Below are positions 1 through 7,696 of a DNA stretch of 48,250 nt, piece after piece. Positions within the stretch are counted from its first letter, which is position 1, and every line of letters begins with the position of its first letter. The position numbers and the translations under genes were made by a program. The notes under the pieces were generated by a model. The model ran no database searches, was not told the DNA's origin, and saw nothing but the letters and a program-made list of their open reading frames with translations. The stretch is from an uncultured Lachnospiraceae bacterium. Lineage in GTDB: Bacteria; Bacillota; Clostridia; Lachnospirales; Lachnospiraceae. The stretch is from positions 1 through 48,250 of the forward strand of contig CATXUX010000028.1 in NCBI GenBank assembly GCA_958402795.1, read 5' to 3'.

Positions 1-1
1 G

Positions 2-364
2 AGCGAAGAAGAGATGGATGATATGCTGGAAGAGCTGATCGACCGGTTCGGGGATGTTCCGAAGAAGGTACAGCAGCTTTTGCAGATCGCGAATCTGAAA
101 GCACTCGCACATTCCGCAGACGTGACGGCGGTGGAACAGAAGCAGGGCATACTGAAGATTACGATGTACGAAAGGGCAAAGGCAGATCCGCAGAAGATTC
201 CGGCGCTGATCGCATCGTATCATGGGAAACTGGTGTTTAAAGCCGAAAATCCGTCCTATTTTCTATATCAGAAGACAGGCGGAAACCGGAAAGAACGAAG
301 CGAAGACGTGCTGGAAGTTGTGAAAATGCTGTTAAATGATATAAAATGCTTGTTAGATACGTAA
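2..364 (+). CDS. mfd: Transcription-repair coupling factor Mfd, C-terminal end (5' truncated by window)
   Basis: This open frame enters from the left edge and ends at TAA 362-364, giving about 120 residues. The stretch EELIDRFGDVPKKVQQLLQIA is the start of the C-terminal regulatory (TRCF) domain of Mfd, the ATP-dependent translocase that removes RNA polymerase stalled at DNA lesions and recruits UvrA. Only this last domain is visible, so the helicase motifs cannot be checked. A promoter for the next gene lies across its 3' end (350-378). The family call rests on the characteristic RFGDVP segment and the usual Clostridia order mfd followed by a PrsA-like lipoprotein. Confidence 0.88.
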   Translation, partial: SEEEMDDMLEELIDRFGDVPKKVQQLLQIANLKALAHSADVTAVEQKQGILKITMYERAKADPQKIPALIASYHGKLVFKAENPSYFLYQKTGGNRKERSEDVLEVVKMLLNDIKCLLDT

Positions 365-378
365 AAAAAGTTTATAAT
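350..378 (+). promoter_or_regulatory. Sigma-A-type promoter for the PrsA-like lipoprotein
   Basis: TTGTTA (350-355), a 17-nt spacer and TATAAT (373-378) lie 44 bases before the lipoprotein start. The -35 box lies inside the last codons of mfd, so the downstream gene can be transcribed on its own. Confidence 0.6.
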
Positions 379-421
379 GTAACGATGAGTCAAAAGTTTA
401 AATGTTACTTGGGAGGATACT

Positions 422-1516
422 ATGAAACAGTGGAAAAGACGGACGGCTATTCTGGGGATCGCAGGCATGACTGCAATGGGAACTCTGACAGGATGCGGTT
501 CGATGAACAATGAAGATACGGTTATTATGGTAGGAGAGGAAAGTGTTCCGCTTGGGGTGGCAAATTTCTATGCCAGACTGCAGCAGGCACAGTATGAGAC
601 GTATTTTGCAAGCATGATGGGAACCGGTCCGGAGGAATTCTGGGCGCAGGATTCCGGGGACGGCAAGAGTTATGAAGAGAGCATGAAAGAGAACATGCTG
701 GAATCTCTGGAGAATCTGTATCTGATCCGGCAGCACGCAGAGGAATATGACGTAGCGCTTACAGATGAAGAGACGGCGGCCATCGAGGACGCCGCAGAGC
801 AGTTTGAGGCAGATAATGCAGACGATGAGAAGGAAGCGGTATCCGGGTATCAGGAATACGTGAAAGAATATCTGGAACTGGTCACGCTCCAGCAGAAGAT
901 GCAGGAACCGATGCAGGCGGACGCAGACACAGAGGTATCCGACGAGGAAGCCGCGATGAAAGGGATGCAGTATGTATTCTTCTCATTTACCACGACGGAC
1001 GAATCCGGAAACTCGGTTGATCTGTCAGAGAATGAGATCGCGACCGTCAGGACGACGGCACAGCTTTTTACAGATAATCTGAAAGGAAGCGAAAACAAAG
1101 ACATGGAAGCGGCTGCCCAGGAAGCCGGTGTAGAGGTACAGACGGCGACTTTCAATGCAGAAAGCACTTCCCCGAATGCAGATCTGATCGCGGCGGCAGA
1201 TGCCCTGACGAATGTGGGAGATATCACAGATGCGATCGAAACAGATGCAGGAATCTATGTGGCGAAGCTGACGACGCTTCTGGACCGTGAGGCAACGGAT
1301 TCCAATAAAGAAACCATTGTCAGTGAAAGACAGCAGGAAGCCTATAATGCGCTTCTGGATCAGTGGCGGGAAGATACAAAGATCACCGTGAATGACAAAC
1401 TGTGGGAGAAAATCGATTTTCAGAAGCAGGGCGTCAATATCAAGACCACAGAGACAGAAGACAGTGCGGGTACGGACAGCAGTACAGAAACAGATGGAGA
1501 TACCGCTGCAGAATAA
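422..1516 (+). CDS. PrsA/SurA-like peptidylprolyl isomerase lipoprotein
   Basis: 364 residues, starting at ATG 422 after GGGAGG. The N-terminus has two positive patches, a hydrophobic stretch and a lipobox TLTGC near residues 22-26, so the mature protein should be lipid-anchored outside the membrane. Residues of about 35-180 resemble the SurA/PrsA N-terminal helical chaperone domain (VANFYARLQQAQYET). The middle region around residues 170-310 occupies the place of a parvulin domain but is divergent, and the tail is Glu/Thr/Asp rich. PrsA-type proteins help fold exported proteins; whether this one keeps isomerase activity cannot be judged by eye. It follows mfd, as in many Clostridia, and is closed by a strong hairpin at 1532-1579. 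Confidence 0.75.
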   Translation: MKQWKRRTAILGIAGMTAMGTLTGCGSMNNEDTVIMVGEESVPLGVANFYARLQQAQYETYFASMMGTGPEEFWAQDSGDGKSYEESMKENMLESLENLYLIRQHAEEYDVALTDEETAAIEDAAEQFEADNADDEKEAVSGYQEYVKEYLELVTLQQKMQEPMQADADTEVSDEEAAMKGMQYVFFSFTTTDESGNSVDLSENEIATVRTTAQLFTDNLKGSENKDMEAAAQEAGVEVQTATFNAESTSPNADLIAAADALTNVGDITDAIETDAGIYVAKLTTLLDREATDSNKETIVSERQQEAYNALLDQWREDTKITVNDKLWEKIDFQKQGVNIKTTETEDSAGTDSSTETDGDTAAE

Positions 1517-1531
1517 AGAGTGAATCAATAT

Positions 1532-1579
1532 AATCCGGATATTCATATGCTCCGAAAAAAGTATATGAATATCCGGATT
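1532..1579 (+). terminator. Long hairpin after the PrsA-like gene
   Basis: A perfect 17-bp inverted repeat (1532-1548 with 1563-1579) encloses a 14-base loop, 16 bases after the stop codon. The U-tract after it is weak (TTGTGTG), so it may also act as an RNA-stabilising stem. It marks the left border of the accessory patch. Confidence 0.6.
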
Positions 1580-1662
1580 TGTGTGTCTTGTTATCTGCAT
1601 GGATTCCGCATATATCCGAGCCTGATGTGATGCGGCAACAGATTTAATATCAAGACAATTAA

Positions 1663-1845
1663 GTCACGATAAAACAGACTTCCGGGCAGAAAGATCAACT
1701 GAAGAAAGTCATCAGGGAGAGCGGATATGTTACTGTAAAACCTTTTATAGAAAACTATGATTGCGCTTATAGGATTGTAGTGGAATATCAGAAAGAACGA
1801 AAGCGGTGGGAACAGCAGACAGATGATGGAAAAGCAGATGTATAG
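1663..1845 (+). pseudogene. Unrecognised protein remnant
   Basis: An open frame of about 60 codons begins directly after an in-frame stop (1660-1662) without a start codon or ribosome binding site and ends at TAG 1843-1845. The predicted peptide is charged and protein-like (QLKKVIRESGYVTV, then a KERKRWEQQ stretch). I do not recognise the family. It looks like the C-terminal scrap of a gene removed by deletion, but a chance frame cannot be excluded. Confidence 0.3.
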
Positions 1846-2017
1846 AGGGGCGAGGTAATGGTGCAGTAGAGGTTGCTCCGCTTTTCTGAAGTTAAAAGAG
1901 AATGTAAGCAGCTTGCATTTAAAGTCTTGCTCAAATTTTACATGTTCTTGCGAATTGTGGAAGGCAGTGATATACTTATTTTTAACAGAGGACAGAAGAT
2001 AGAAAGCTGTTACGGCT

Positions 2018-2213
2018 GTGTCATATAATTGTTTGTGAAAATTGTTAATCGACAAAAAAAACAAGTGAGGCAGGTTTGAGAAAAACTTCTGGGATTGCGT
2101 TAAATACAATGGCAAAACTTCGACGGGATGAAGAAGTAATACTTACAGTTCTAGAAAAAATATGCAAGGTTCTTAAGATAGATTATGGCGATATCATGGA
2201 ATATGTAGATAAG
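2018..2213 (+). pseudogene. XRE/YozG-type HTH repressor, disrupted
   Basis: Reading GTG 2018 gives SYNCL, then TGA at 2036-2038, then KLLIDKKNK; at about 2066 one extra base shifts the frame, after which 2067 onward reads EAGLRKTSGIALNTMAKL and ends in KVLKIDYGDIMEYVDK. Joined together this is the standard layout of the small (about 67-residue) Cro/C1-type regulators of the YozG kind, which normally read KLW-KLLIDK where the TGA falls. The gene therefore carries a Trp-to-stop change and a frameshift. The open frame runs on past the normal end in unrelated sequence. I am fairly sure of the family because both halves fit end to end. Confidence 0.65.
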
Positions 2214-2445
2214 TCTGCAAATACTAGGAGAAGAAGAAACAGATTTTTCGAGATTTGTGGAGATATTCAGGAAAACAGCGGAAGAAGACGGGCAAGATTT
2301 AGAGAAAGTCAGGCATTTGTTCGGAGAAAGTGATGACGAGGGAGTATATTGCTACAGTCTGAATCCTAATTTTTTTTGTAAGAGGTCTGAGAAAAAAGTT
2401 ATAAAGTACAGTAAAGAAAGCAGAGAACAAAAATTATTTAATTGA
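2209..2445 (+). pseudogene. Unrecognised coding-like fragment
   Basis: In the frame different from that of the XRE remnant, 2209-2445 is open for 78 codons and reads as a credible acidic-helical peptide (LQILGEEETDFSRFVEIF, later EDGQDLEKVRHLFGESDDEG) before ending in Lys-rich sequence. An in-frame ATG lies at 2257 without a clear ribosome binding site. I cannot name it; it may be the tail of a second gene that once followed the repressor. Confidence 0.3.
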
Positions 2446-2485
2446 TTTTCTTGTTTTTAGGAAAATCGTAAAGGCAGGTGTCTTG

Positions 2486-3877
2486 ATGGAAAATATTGGA
2501 ATAGAGACGGAGCAAATAGAATATAAGAAAACGACCGGAGAATTGAAAGAAGCTATCACGTCTATCGCTGCTATTTTGAATAAGCATGGTTCCGGTGAAC
2601 TATATTTTGGTGTCAGAAATAATGGTGATGTATTGGGACAAGTGATAAACGATGAAACTTTGCGTAAAGTAAGTCAGGCGATTAAGAATCATATTACGCC
2701 ATCCATTTTTCCGGAAATTACAATTAAGACATTTGAAGGGGGAAAACAGACGGTATATGTAAAGTTTTCCGGGGATCAGCAGCCTTATCTTGCCCATAAT
2801 GTTGCGCGCATCAGACAGGCAGATGAAGATCTTGTTATGTCACAGGAAATGTATTCGGAAATGCTGTTAGCCAGAGGCGGAGAGAAATACAGTTGGGAAA
2901 AACAGACATCCGAGTATACGATAGAAGATATTGATATGGTGGCATTTAAGGCGTATTTGACAAAAGCGAAAGCCGTTGGAAGAATTGAATTTGATTCGGA
3001 TGATCCGGGTGTTGTTTTGGAAAAGCTGGATCTTTTCGCCAAAGATGGCATACATCTTTTAAATGCAGGAGCCGCTTTGTTTTGTTCGTGTACGACAAAT
3101 GATGTTCAGATGGCAAAGTTTGCTACAAACGTGAAAGCAACTTTTACAGATATACGTCGAGAGGATAAAGGTTCTATTATAGGATTAAGCAAAGTATGTG
3201 AGCAATATATCATTGATGCGATGGACTGGAAAGCGGACATCGTAGGTCTTGAGCGAGTAGAAACACCGGAAATTCCAGTAGAAGCTATCCGGGAAGCGGT
3301 TATTAATTCTTATGGGCACAGACTGTATAATAACAATCAGTGCAATGAGATTGATGTTTTTAAAGACAGGATTGAAATTCACACAACAGGTGGATTTCCT
3401 AAAGGTCATACACCAGAGGAATTTTTAGATGGCAAAAAAAAAGCGATTCGGAGAAATAAGTTAATTACAGGAGTCTTATATTATTCAAAGGATATGGAGA
3501 CATTTGCTACTGGACTTAAACGCATTAAGGATTTGTGCGATGTGGCTGGATGTAAGGTAGAGTTTAGAACAGAAAAAGATGATTTTGTGGTTGTATTTTA
3601 CAGAAATCTTCGGGAAATATGGGAGAAAAAAAGCAAAAAGAAAGATGTAGAAAATCTAAAACATCAAAATGATGTTTTGGATGATGTTTTAGAAGATGCT
3701 TTGGAAAATCGAATCATGCATCTCCTGGCCGAAAATAATAAACTTAATCAAAAACAAATTGCGGCAAGGACAGGGAAATCTATCGCATCGGTACAGCGTG
3801 CAATGAAGAAACTTTCTGAACAAGGAAGGATTATTCGTGAAGGCGGAAAACGCTTTGGGTATTGGAAAGTGAAATAA
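2486..3877 (+). CDS. AlbA_2 (Schlafen-type) / HATPase_c_4 RecG-like regulator
   Basis: 463 residues from ATG 2486, preceded by AAGGCAGG; a TTG codon directly before it is a less likely start. The N-terminal segment of about residues 8-125 (EYKKTTGELKEAITSIAAILN, then GELYFGVRNNGDVLG) is an AlbA_2/Schlafen-type nucleic-acid-binding domain. Residues of about 265-370 carry AIREAVINSYGHRLY and DRIEIHTTGGFP, the hallmarks of the RecG-like HATPase_c_4 C-terminal domain. The last 50 residues form a winged helix (NQKQIAARTGKSIASVQRAM). Such proteins are usually annotated as putative transcriptional regulators or ATP-binding proteins; their target is generally unknown. AT-rich codon use and the remnants upstream suggest transfer. 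Confidence 0.8.
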   Translation: MENIGIETEQIEYKKTTGELKEAITSIAAILNKHGSGELYFGVRNNGDVLGQVINDETLRKVSQAIKNHITPSIFPEITIKTFEGGKQTVYVKFSGDQQPYLAHNVARIRQADEDLVMSQEMYSEMLLARGGEKYSWEKQTSEYTIEDIDMVAFKAYLTKAKAVGRIEFDSDDPGVVLEKLDLFAKDGIHLLNAGAALFCSCTTNDVQMAKFATNVKATFTDIRREDKGSIIGLSKVCEQYIIDAMDWKADIVGLERVETPEIPVEAIREAVINSYGHRLYNNNQCNEIDVFKDRIEIHTTGGFPKGHTPEEFLDGKKKAIRRNKLITGVLYYSKDMETFATGLKRIKDLCDVAGCKVEFRTEKDDFVVVFYRNLREIWEKKSKKKDVENLKHQNDVLDDVLEDALENRIMHLLAENNKLNQKQIAARTGKSIASVQRAMKKLSEQGRIIREGGKRFGYWKVK

Positions 3878-4011
3878 AATCATACCGACATGGATTTACT
3901 GATATGGTATGAGAAGAACTCACTGTCATTTTCAATTAGAGCGCTTCCAAAGTTTTTTGTAAGTCGCCAGAAAAGCTTACGATGAGTTATAAAAATGTTT
4001 GGAGATAATAA

Positions 4012-4033
4012 GAGCCGTCCGTGAGGGCGGCTC
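4012..4033 (-). terminator. Terminator of the Fic gene
   Basis: A 9-bp stem with one G-U pair (4012-4020 with 4025-4033) and a GTGA tetraloop lies just beyond the Fic stop codon; read on the minus strand it is followed by a T-rich CTTATTAT run. Confidence 0.65.
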
Positions 4034-4041
4034 AAAATCAT

Positions 4042-4779
4042 TCAGCTTTGTTCTTCACCAAGGAAATAGTTTATTTTCTTCGCATATTCTTGCTGCTCTT
4101 CTGCAAACAAACTTTCAAGAAGAGCAGTTTTTCTGGTTTCCCGGTATTCCTTCAGTCCTTCGATATATTTGGTCCGGCATCTGTCTTCAATGACTACCGG
4201 TATCAGATCTGCCTTTAAGCACTCCCGGAACAGGATCAGCCTGCCGGTTCTGCCGTTGCCGTCCTGAAAAGGATGCAGAGCCTCATACCGGGCATGGAAC
4301 TGCGCCATAACCGTAAGGGTCTTGCCCGAAATCTCATGATACCAGTTGAGAAGTTCCTGCATTTTTGCCGGAACCTCTTTCGGAAGGGTTGTTTCGTACA
4401 TGCCGACCATATTGGGGCGCTTTTTATAATCACCTATGGCATAACCATTGGCGCGGTCTTCAAAAACTCCGCTTTTCAGTTCATAATGAAATGTTTTGAT
4501 CAGCTCTTCGCTTAAAGGCTCTTCCAGCGTATCGATCATTTTATTGAACATCAGGAAGTGACCGTTAGTTTCCTCCACATCTTTGGCACGGTAATAATCA
4601 TCATTGCGGGGGAGCATACCGGTATCAAACAGCGAAGCGGTCTGCTCCTCATTCAGTGTGGATCCTTCAATCTTATTGGAATTATAAGCCAGCGTCCGCT
4701 GCGTGTAAGCATAGATGCCGGAACGGTCAAATTTTTTTCGCTCAATCTGGAAGCGCCGGATCAGTTGTTCGTTCTTCAT
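4042..4779 (-). CDS. Fic family protein (class II, N-terminal inhibitory motif)
   Basis: 245 residues; ATG at 4779 is preceded by AAGGAG. The catalytic motif HPFQDGNGRTGR sits at residues 169-180 and matches HPFx(D/E)GNGRxxR, so the His, the metal-binding Asp/Asn and the two Arg are all present. Residues 34-39 (SNKIEG) match the (S/T)xxxE(G/N) inhibitory helix, placing it among Fic proteins with the autoinhibitory helix at their own N-terminus. Fic enzymes transfer AMP, or sometimes another nucleotide, onto a hydroxyl of a target protein; the target here is unknown. No separate antitoxin gene is adjacent. It lies between the accessory patch and the divergent kinase-like gene. Confidence 0.9.
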   Translation of the reverse strand: MKNEQLIRRFQIERKKFDRSGIYAYTQRTLAYNSNKIEGSTLNEEQTASLFDTGMLPRNDDYYRAKDVEETNGHFLMFNKMIDTLEEPLSEELIKTFHYELKSGVFEDRANGYAIGDYKKRPNMVGMYETTLPKEVPAKMQELLNWYHEISGKTLTVMAQFHARYEALHPFQDGNGRTGRLILFRECLKADLIPVVIEDRCRTKYIEGLKEYRETRKTALLESLFAEEQQEYAKKINYFLGEEQS

Positions 4780-4907
4780 AAGAAATCGCTCCTTGTTTTC
4801 TGGATGAGACTATCTTATCATACTGCCGCAATAATTTACAGAGGTGATTTTGTCGAATCGGAGAGAAATCTCAAACATGGAAACATGGAATAAAGTGCGG
4901 CAAAGTC

Positions 4908-4937
4908 TTGCTATTGATTCCTGTTTTGTGCTAGAAT
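4908..4937 (+). promoter_or_regulatory. Promoter candidate for the cytidylate-kinase-like gene
   Basis: TTGCTA (4908-4913), an 18-nt spacer and TAGAAT (4932-4937) lie 80 bases before the gene. A perfect 7-bp hairpin GTTCCAT-TTTT-ATGGAAC (4945-4962) follows in the predicted leader. Confidence 0.45.
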
Positions 4938-5017
4938 AGATGAAGTTCCATTTTTATGGAACGATGCTTCAGAAACTTAATGTAAGATATCTATGATACA
5001 CGAAGGAGGAATCTTGT

Positions 5018-5503
5018 ATGAAGTTAGTGATCACGATGAGCCGCCGCTTCGGGACAGGAGCAAGCGTCATTGCAAAAGAACTTTCCGAGCGGCTTGGCGT
5101 ACCGGTATATGACAAAGCATACATTGAACAGAAGCTCGGGGAAAAGGAGTACGAGACAGAAGCGGATGCGATCCGTAAACTTGCGGAAAAGCCGTGTATT
5201 ATTCTCGGCCGCTGTGCCTCCGATATCCTCAAAGACCGCATGAATGTTCTCAATATTTTTGTCTGTGCAACGAAAGAAGACCGGATCCGGCGCATTATGA
5301 AGTTGGAAGATCTGTCCTTTGAAGAAGCAAAGGATAAGGTGGAAAAAACGGACGAGGCGCGCGCCGCGTATTATTATGAAAATACCGGAAAGACATGGGG
5401 CGACGTCAATGATTATCATATGATCCTTGATACGAGTGAACTCGGGATCGAAAACTGTGCGAATATCCTGATGCAGTATTTCGAAAAGCTTGAGTATATC
5501 TAA
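5018..5503 (+). CDS. Cytidylate kinase-like family protein
   Basis: 161 residues; ATG 5018 follows AAGGAGG. The start ITMSRRFGTGASVIAKELSERLGVPVYDK fits the cytidylate-kinase-like family, in which the P-loop reads SRxFGSGG rather than the classic GxxGxGK(S/T). Later it has a typical IILGRCASDIL and the Arg-rich lid ATKEDRIRRIM. At 161 residues it is shorter than the usual 200 or so, with little between the NMP region and the lid. The true substrate is unknown; bona fide Cmk is probably elsewhere. It stands alone and ends at a strong bidirectional terminator. Confidence 0.8.
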   Translation: MKLVITMSRRFGTGASVIAKELSERLGVPVYDKAYIEQKLGEKEYETEADAIRKLAEKPCIILGRCASDILKDRMNVLNIFVCATKEDRIRRIMKLEDLSFEEAKDKVEKTDEARAAYYYENTGKTWGDVNDYHMILDTSELGIENCANILMQYFEKLEYI

Positions 5504-5592
5504 GACGTTGTAGCATTCAATTAAATGTTTCAGGCTCGGCTGGAGCGACTGAGCAATGTCTGAGAAACGGCGGGATCTGAAATGATTTAAAA

Positions 5593-5637
5593 ACGGACGA
5601 CTGTGATTCAGTAGGAACCGCAGTCGTCCGTGATTTT
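5593..5637. terminator. Bidirectional terminator between convergent genes
   Basis: A perfect 11-bp stem (5593-5603 with 5621-5631) is followed by ATTTTTT on the plus strand and by a T run on the minus strand (the AAA before 5593). It separates the kinase-like gene from the convergent DUF4097 gene. Confidence 0.85.
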
Positions 5638-5665
5638 TTGATACTGCATGAGATATCTTTGCGTG

Positions 5666-6628
5666 TTATTCAGAACGTTCCTGAATATGAATATCGGAAG
5701 AATCTGCTGTGATCCGGATCGTATGCTCCCCGTCTCCATCGCCCGTATAGTGAGTGATATCATCCGAATCTTCATAGAGTCCGGCCATGTATTCGTCGGG
5801 GAGACGGACGTCTCCATATTCGGACTGGATATCGAATGCGTATTGTGTGAGCGGAGCGGGAAGCGATAGTTCCACATTTCCGTATTCAGTTTTACAGAGC
5901 AGACTTCCGGGTTCCAGGGCGTCCAGTGTCAGATCGCCGGAATCCAGTGTGATGGTTGTGGCGTCACAGGATAGATCGGTCAGTTCTACATCTCCGTAGT
6001 TATTTTCGATTATGAGACTGTCGGCGATGAGCTGTTTGGCGGTAATATCTCCGTCATCGGATTGGATCCGGATCTGATCTGCCGTTAGTCCGGTCAGATC
6101 GGCATCATCATAGTCGAGGACCAGCGAGAGGGTCTCTGCTGTGAATCCGGTAAGCGTGACAGAAGCATTGGAGTCAATGGATACGGTTCCCAGCATTGCA
6201 GATTCCGGCACATATAGGGTGAGGCGTTCTTGCGTATCCGGCTCTTCTGAAAAGCCAAATCCAAAGTTCATCACGCCGTCGGAAAAAATCCTTTCAGATG
6301 AGAAGAAAAAGGTATCATCGGATACTTCCCAGACTGGCTTGGATAAGTTGCCGGACAGAGAGTATTCCAGATAATAGGTTTCATCATCGGAAGGAAGAAT
6401 CGAAACGTCGTTCCATGACTGCATGGAGATATCAATGTTGGTGAAGGAATCGACAGGAATTTTTTTCTGTACATAAGATTCCGGCACACTGTCGGAGGAG
6501 TAAATTCCGTTCCTGGTGATAATAAAACCTGCGTGTCCGCCCATCATCCGTCCTGCACCGAGAAGAATAATGCCTGCGGCGGCTAAAACGCCGGATACGA
6601 TGAAGATCTTTTTAGTGATTGGCTTCAT
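5666..6628 (-). CDS. DUF4097 beta-strand repeat membrane protein
   Basis: 320 residues. After one N-terminal membrane segment (about residues 7-25) the protein is a long series of short beta repeats (TLSLVLDYDDADLTGL, RIQSDDGDITAKQL, LIIENNYGDVELTDL, LLCKTEYGNVELSL), the stacked-strand pattern of DUF4097 proteins such as LiaG/YvlB. These sit outside the membrane and are linked to envelope-stress operons, but their molecular job is unclear. Its ATG (6628) overlaps the end of the DUF1700 gene by 17 bases, so the pair is translationally coupled. It is the third gene of the PadR operon. Confidence 0.85.
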   Translation of the reverse strand: MKPITKKIFIVSGVLAAAGIILLGAGRMMGGHAGFIITRNGIYSSDSVPESYVQKKIPVDSFTNIDISMQSWNDVSILPSDDETYYLEYSLSGNLSKPVWEVSDDTFFFSSERIFSDGVMNFGFGFSEEPDTQERLTLYVPESAMLGTVSIDSNASVTLTGFTAETLSLVLDYDDADLTGLTADQIRIQSDDGDITAKQLIADSLIIENNYGDVELTDLSCDATTITLDSGDLTLDALEPGSLLCKTEYGNVELSLPAPLTQYAFDIQSEYGDVRLPDEYMAGLYEDSDDITHYTGDGDGEHTIRITADSSDIHIQERSE

Positions 6629-7217
6629 TGCTGTGACCTCCTTTTGCTTTTTTTATGATTTTTCCAAATGCGAGCGTCAGCTTGCGTACCGTCCATCTGC
6701 TAAGACAAAATGCTCCATATGTCACGATGATTCCGAGACCAAGAGCAATCAATCCGATCCCGAGTGTGGCGATTCCGTCCGCCGCTGCATGGAAGAGCAG
6801 CCAGACGCCGCCTGCGACGCCGATCACACCTGTCGCGGCTACAGATACTGCACCGATGAAAACGCAGAGTACAGCAAGTAAAATGCAAAGAGCAACTGAG
6901 AGTAATACCACGATCAGCGCAAATGCCAGCGGAAGCGCGATCGGAGCCGCGCAGATTCCGAGGATTCCGATCCATATGGCAGACAATCCGCGGCGGATAC
7001 TTCTTGGCTGTTCTACAGATGTTTTTTCTGCAAGATTCATGAGCAGTTCACTGGCTGCAGCATCGGGATCGCCCAGATCTTCGATTGCCTGAGATTCATT
7101 TTCCGGACCGGCTTCGGCAAAATATTCTTCGAAATACTCGATTGCCCTGTCGTAGTCTTCCTTCGGCAGCCGCCGCAGATTGTGGGACAGAGCCTTCATA
7201 TATTCTGATTTGTTCAT
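6612..7217 (-). CDS. DUF1700 (HAAS-domain) membrane protein
   Basis: 201 residues. The first 60 residues form the HAAS signalling helix set (MNKSEYMKALSHNLRRLPKEDY, then IEYFEEYFAEAG and AIEDLGDPDAAASEL), followed by a hydrophobic region of about residues 75-180 with several membrane segments. This architecture goes with PadR regulators and DUF4097 proteins, as here. Its start overlaps the PadR stop by four bases (ATGA at 7214-7217) and its end overlaps DUF4097. The role is probably membrane sensing or control of DUF4097; that is inference from gene association. Confidence 0.87.
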   Translation of the reverse strand: MNKSEYMKALSHNLRRLPKEDYDRAIEYFEEYFAEAGPENESQAIEDLGDPDAAASELLMNLAEKTSVEQPRSIRRGLSAIWIGILGICAAPIALPLAFALIVVLLSVALCILLAVLCVFIGAVSVAATGVIGVAGGVWLLFHAAADGIATLGIGLIALGLGIIVTYGAFCLSRWTVRKLTLAFGKIIKKAKGGHSNEANH

Positions 7218-7531
7218 TGTGTCATGCCTCCTTTGATAATATCATCGATAATGGTTTTATAGCGGTTCCATTCATCTGCAAGCTGCTCCTGAAAAAGCCG
7301 CCCCTGACTGGTGATCGTATAATATCTTCGGTTTCTGCCCTGAAACTGCCGGTCATAGGTCTCCACATAGCCGTTCTCCTGCAGTCTGCGCAGAATCGGA
7401 TAAAGCGAAGAATCCTTAATCGTTGCCGCCCTCTTTACAATCTGGCTGATCTGATATCCATAGGCATCCCCCTCTGCAATCACCGAGAGCACCAACAGAT
7501 CCATCATCGCTCCGTTTACCGGGAACGTCAT
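7214..7531 (-). CDS. PadR family transcriptional regulator
   Basis: 105 residues. The winged helix runs through most of the protein: LLVLSVIAEGDAYGYQISQIV, then KDSSLYPILRRLQENGYVE and RRYYTITSQGR, the PadR signature with the Tyr-rich recognition region and wing. It belongs to the short PadR-s2 type. It is first in the PadR-DUF1700-DUF4097 operon and most likely represses its own promoter. A sigma-A-type promoter (7584-7612) and a 14-bp palindrome (7559-7572) lie directly upstream. The ribosome binding site is AAAGGAG. Confidence 0.93.
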   Translation of the reverse strand: MTFPVNGAMMDLLVLSVIAEGDAYGYQISQIVKRAATIKDSSLYPILRRLQENGYVETYDRQFQGRNRRYYTITSQGRLFQEQLADEWNRYKTIIDDIIKGGMTQ

Positions 7532-7558
7532 CGAATCACTCCTTTCGTATATTGCATG

Positions 7559-7572
7559 AAAGCATATGCTTT
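7559..7572. promoter_or_regulatory. Palindromic operator candidate in the PadR leader
   Basis: AAAGCATATGCTTT is a perfect 14-bp palindrome between the -10 box and the PadR ribosome binding site. Its place fits autoregulation by PadR; binding itself is not shown. Confidence 0.4.
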
Positions 7573-7583
7573 AATTTATACAT

Positions 7584-7612
7584 ATTATACGATATATAAT
7601 ATAAATTGTCAA
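7584..7612 (-). promoter_or_regulatory. Consensus promoter of the PadR operon
   Basis: On the minus strand, TTGACA (7607-7612), a 17-nt spacer and TATAAT (7584-7589) give a perfect sigma-A consensus. The region is very AT-rich, and an inverted TATATAATATA / TATATTATATA pair flanks the -35 box. Confidence 0.8.
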
Positions 7613-7696
7613 CACATATATTATATAAAAATGTATCAGAATAAAAATCGGGAAAATACGTGTATACAATATAGTTGAAAAAAATCTATCACACTA

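Larger units (their letters stand above)
1580..2485. other. AT-rich gap with gene remnants
   Basis: Between the hairpin at 1579 and the AlbA_2 gene there is no intact gene. I see a 60-codon orphan frame (1663-1845), unassigned AT-rich sequence with no recognisable coding at 1846-2017, a broken XRE repressor (2018-2213) and a further coding-like fragment (2209-2445). Base composition is visibly richer in A+T than the flanking core genes, which fits an old insertion that has decayed. Confidence 0.6.

Noticed and set aside
3880..3912. Terminator after the AlbA_2 gene
   Set aside because: TCATACC/GGTATGA gives only 7 bp around a 19-base loop and no T run follows; left out as too weak.
7085..7678. 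Plus-strand open frame of 197 codons over the PadR region
   Set aside because: It is antisense to DUF1700 and PadR, both clearly real, and passes through their promoter; it has no ribosome binding site.
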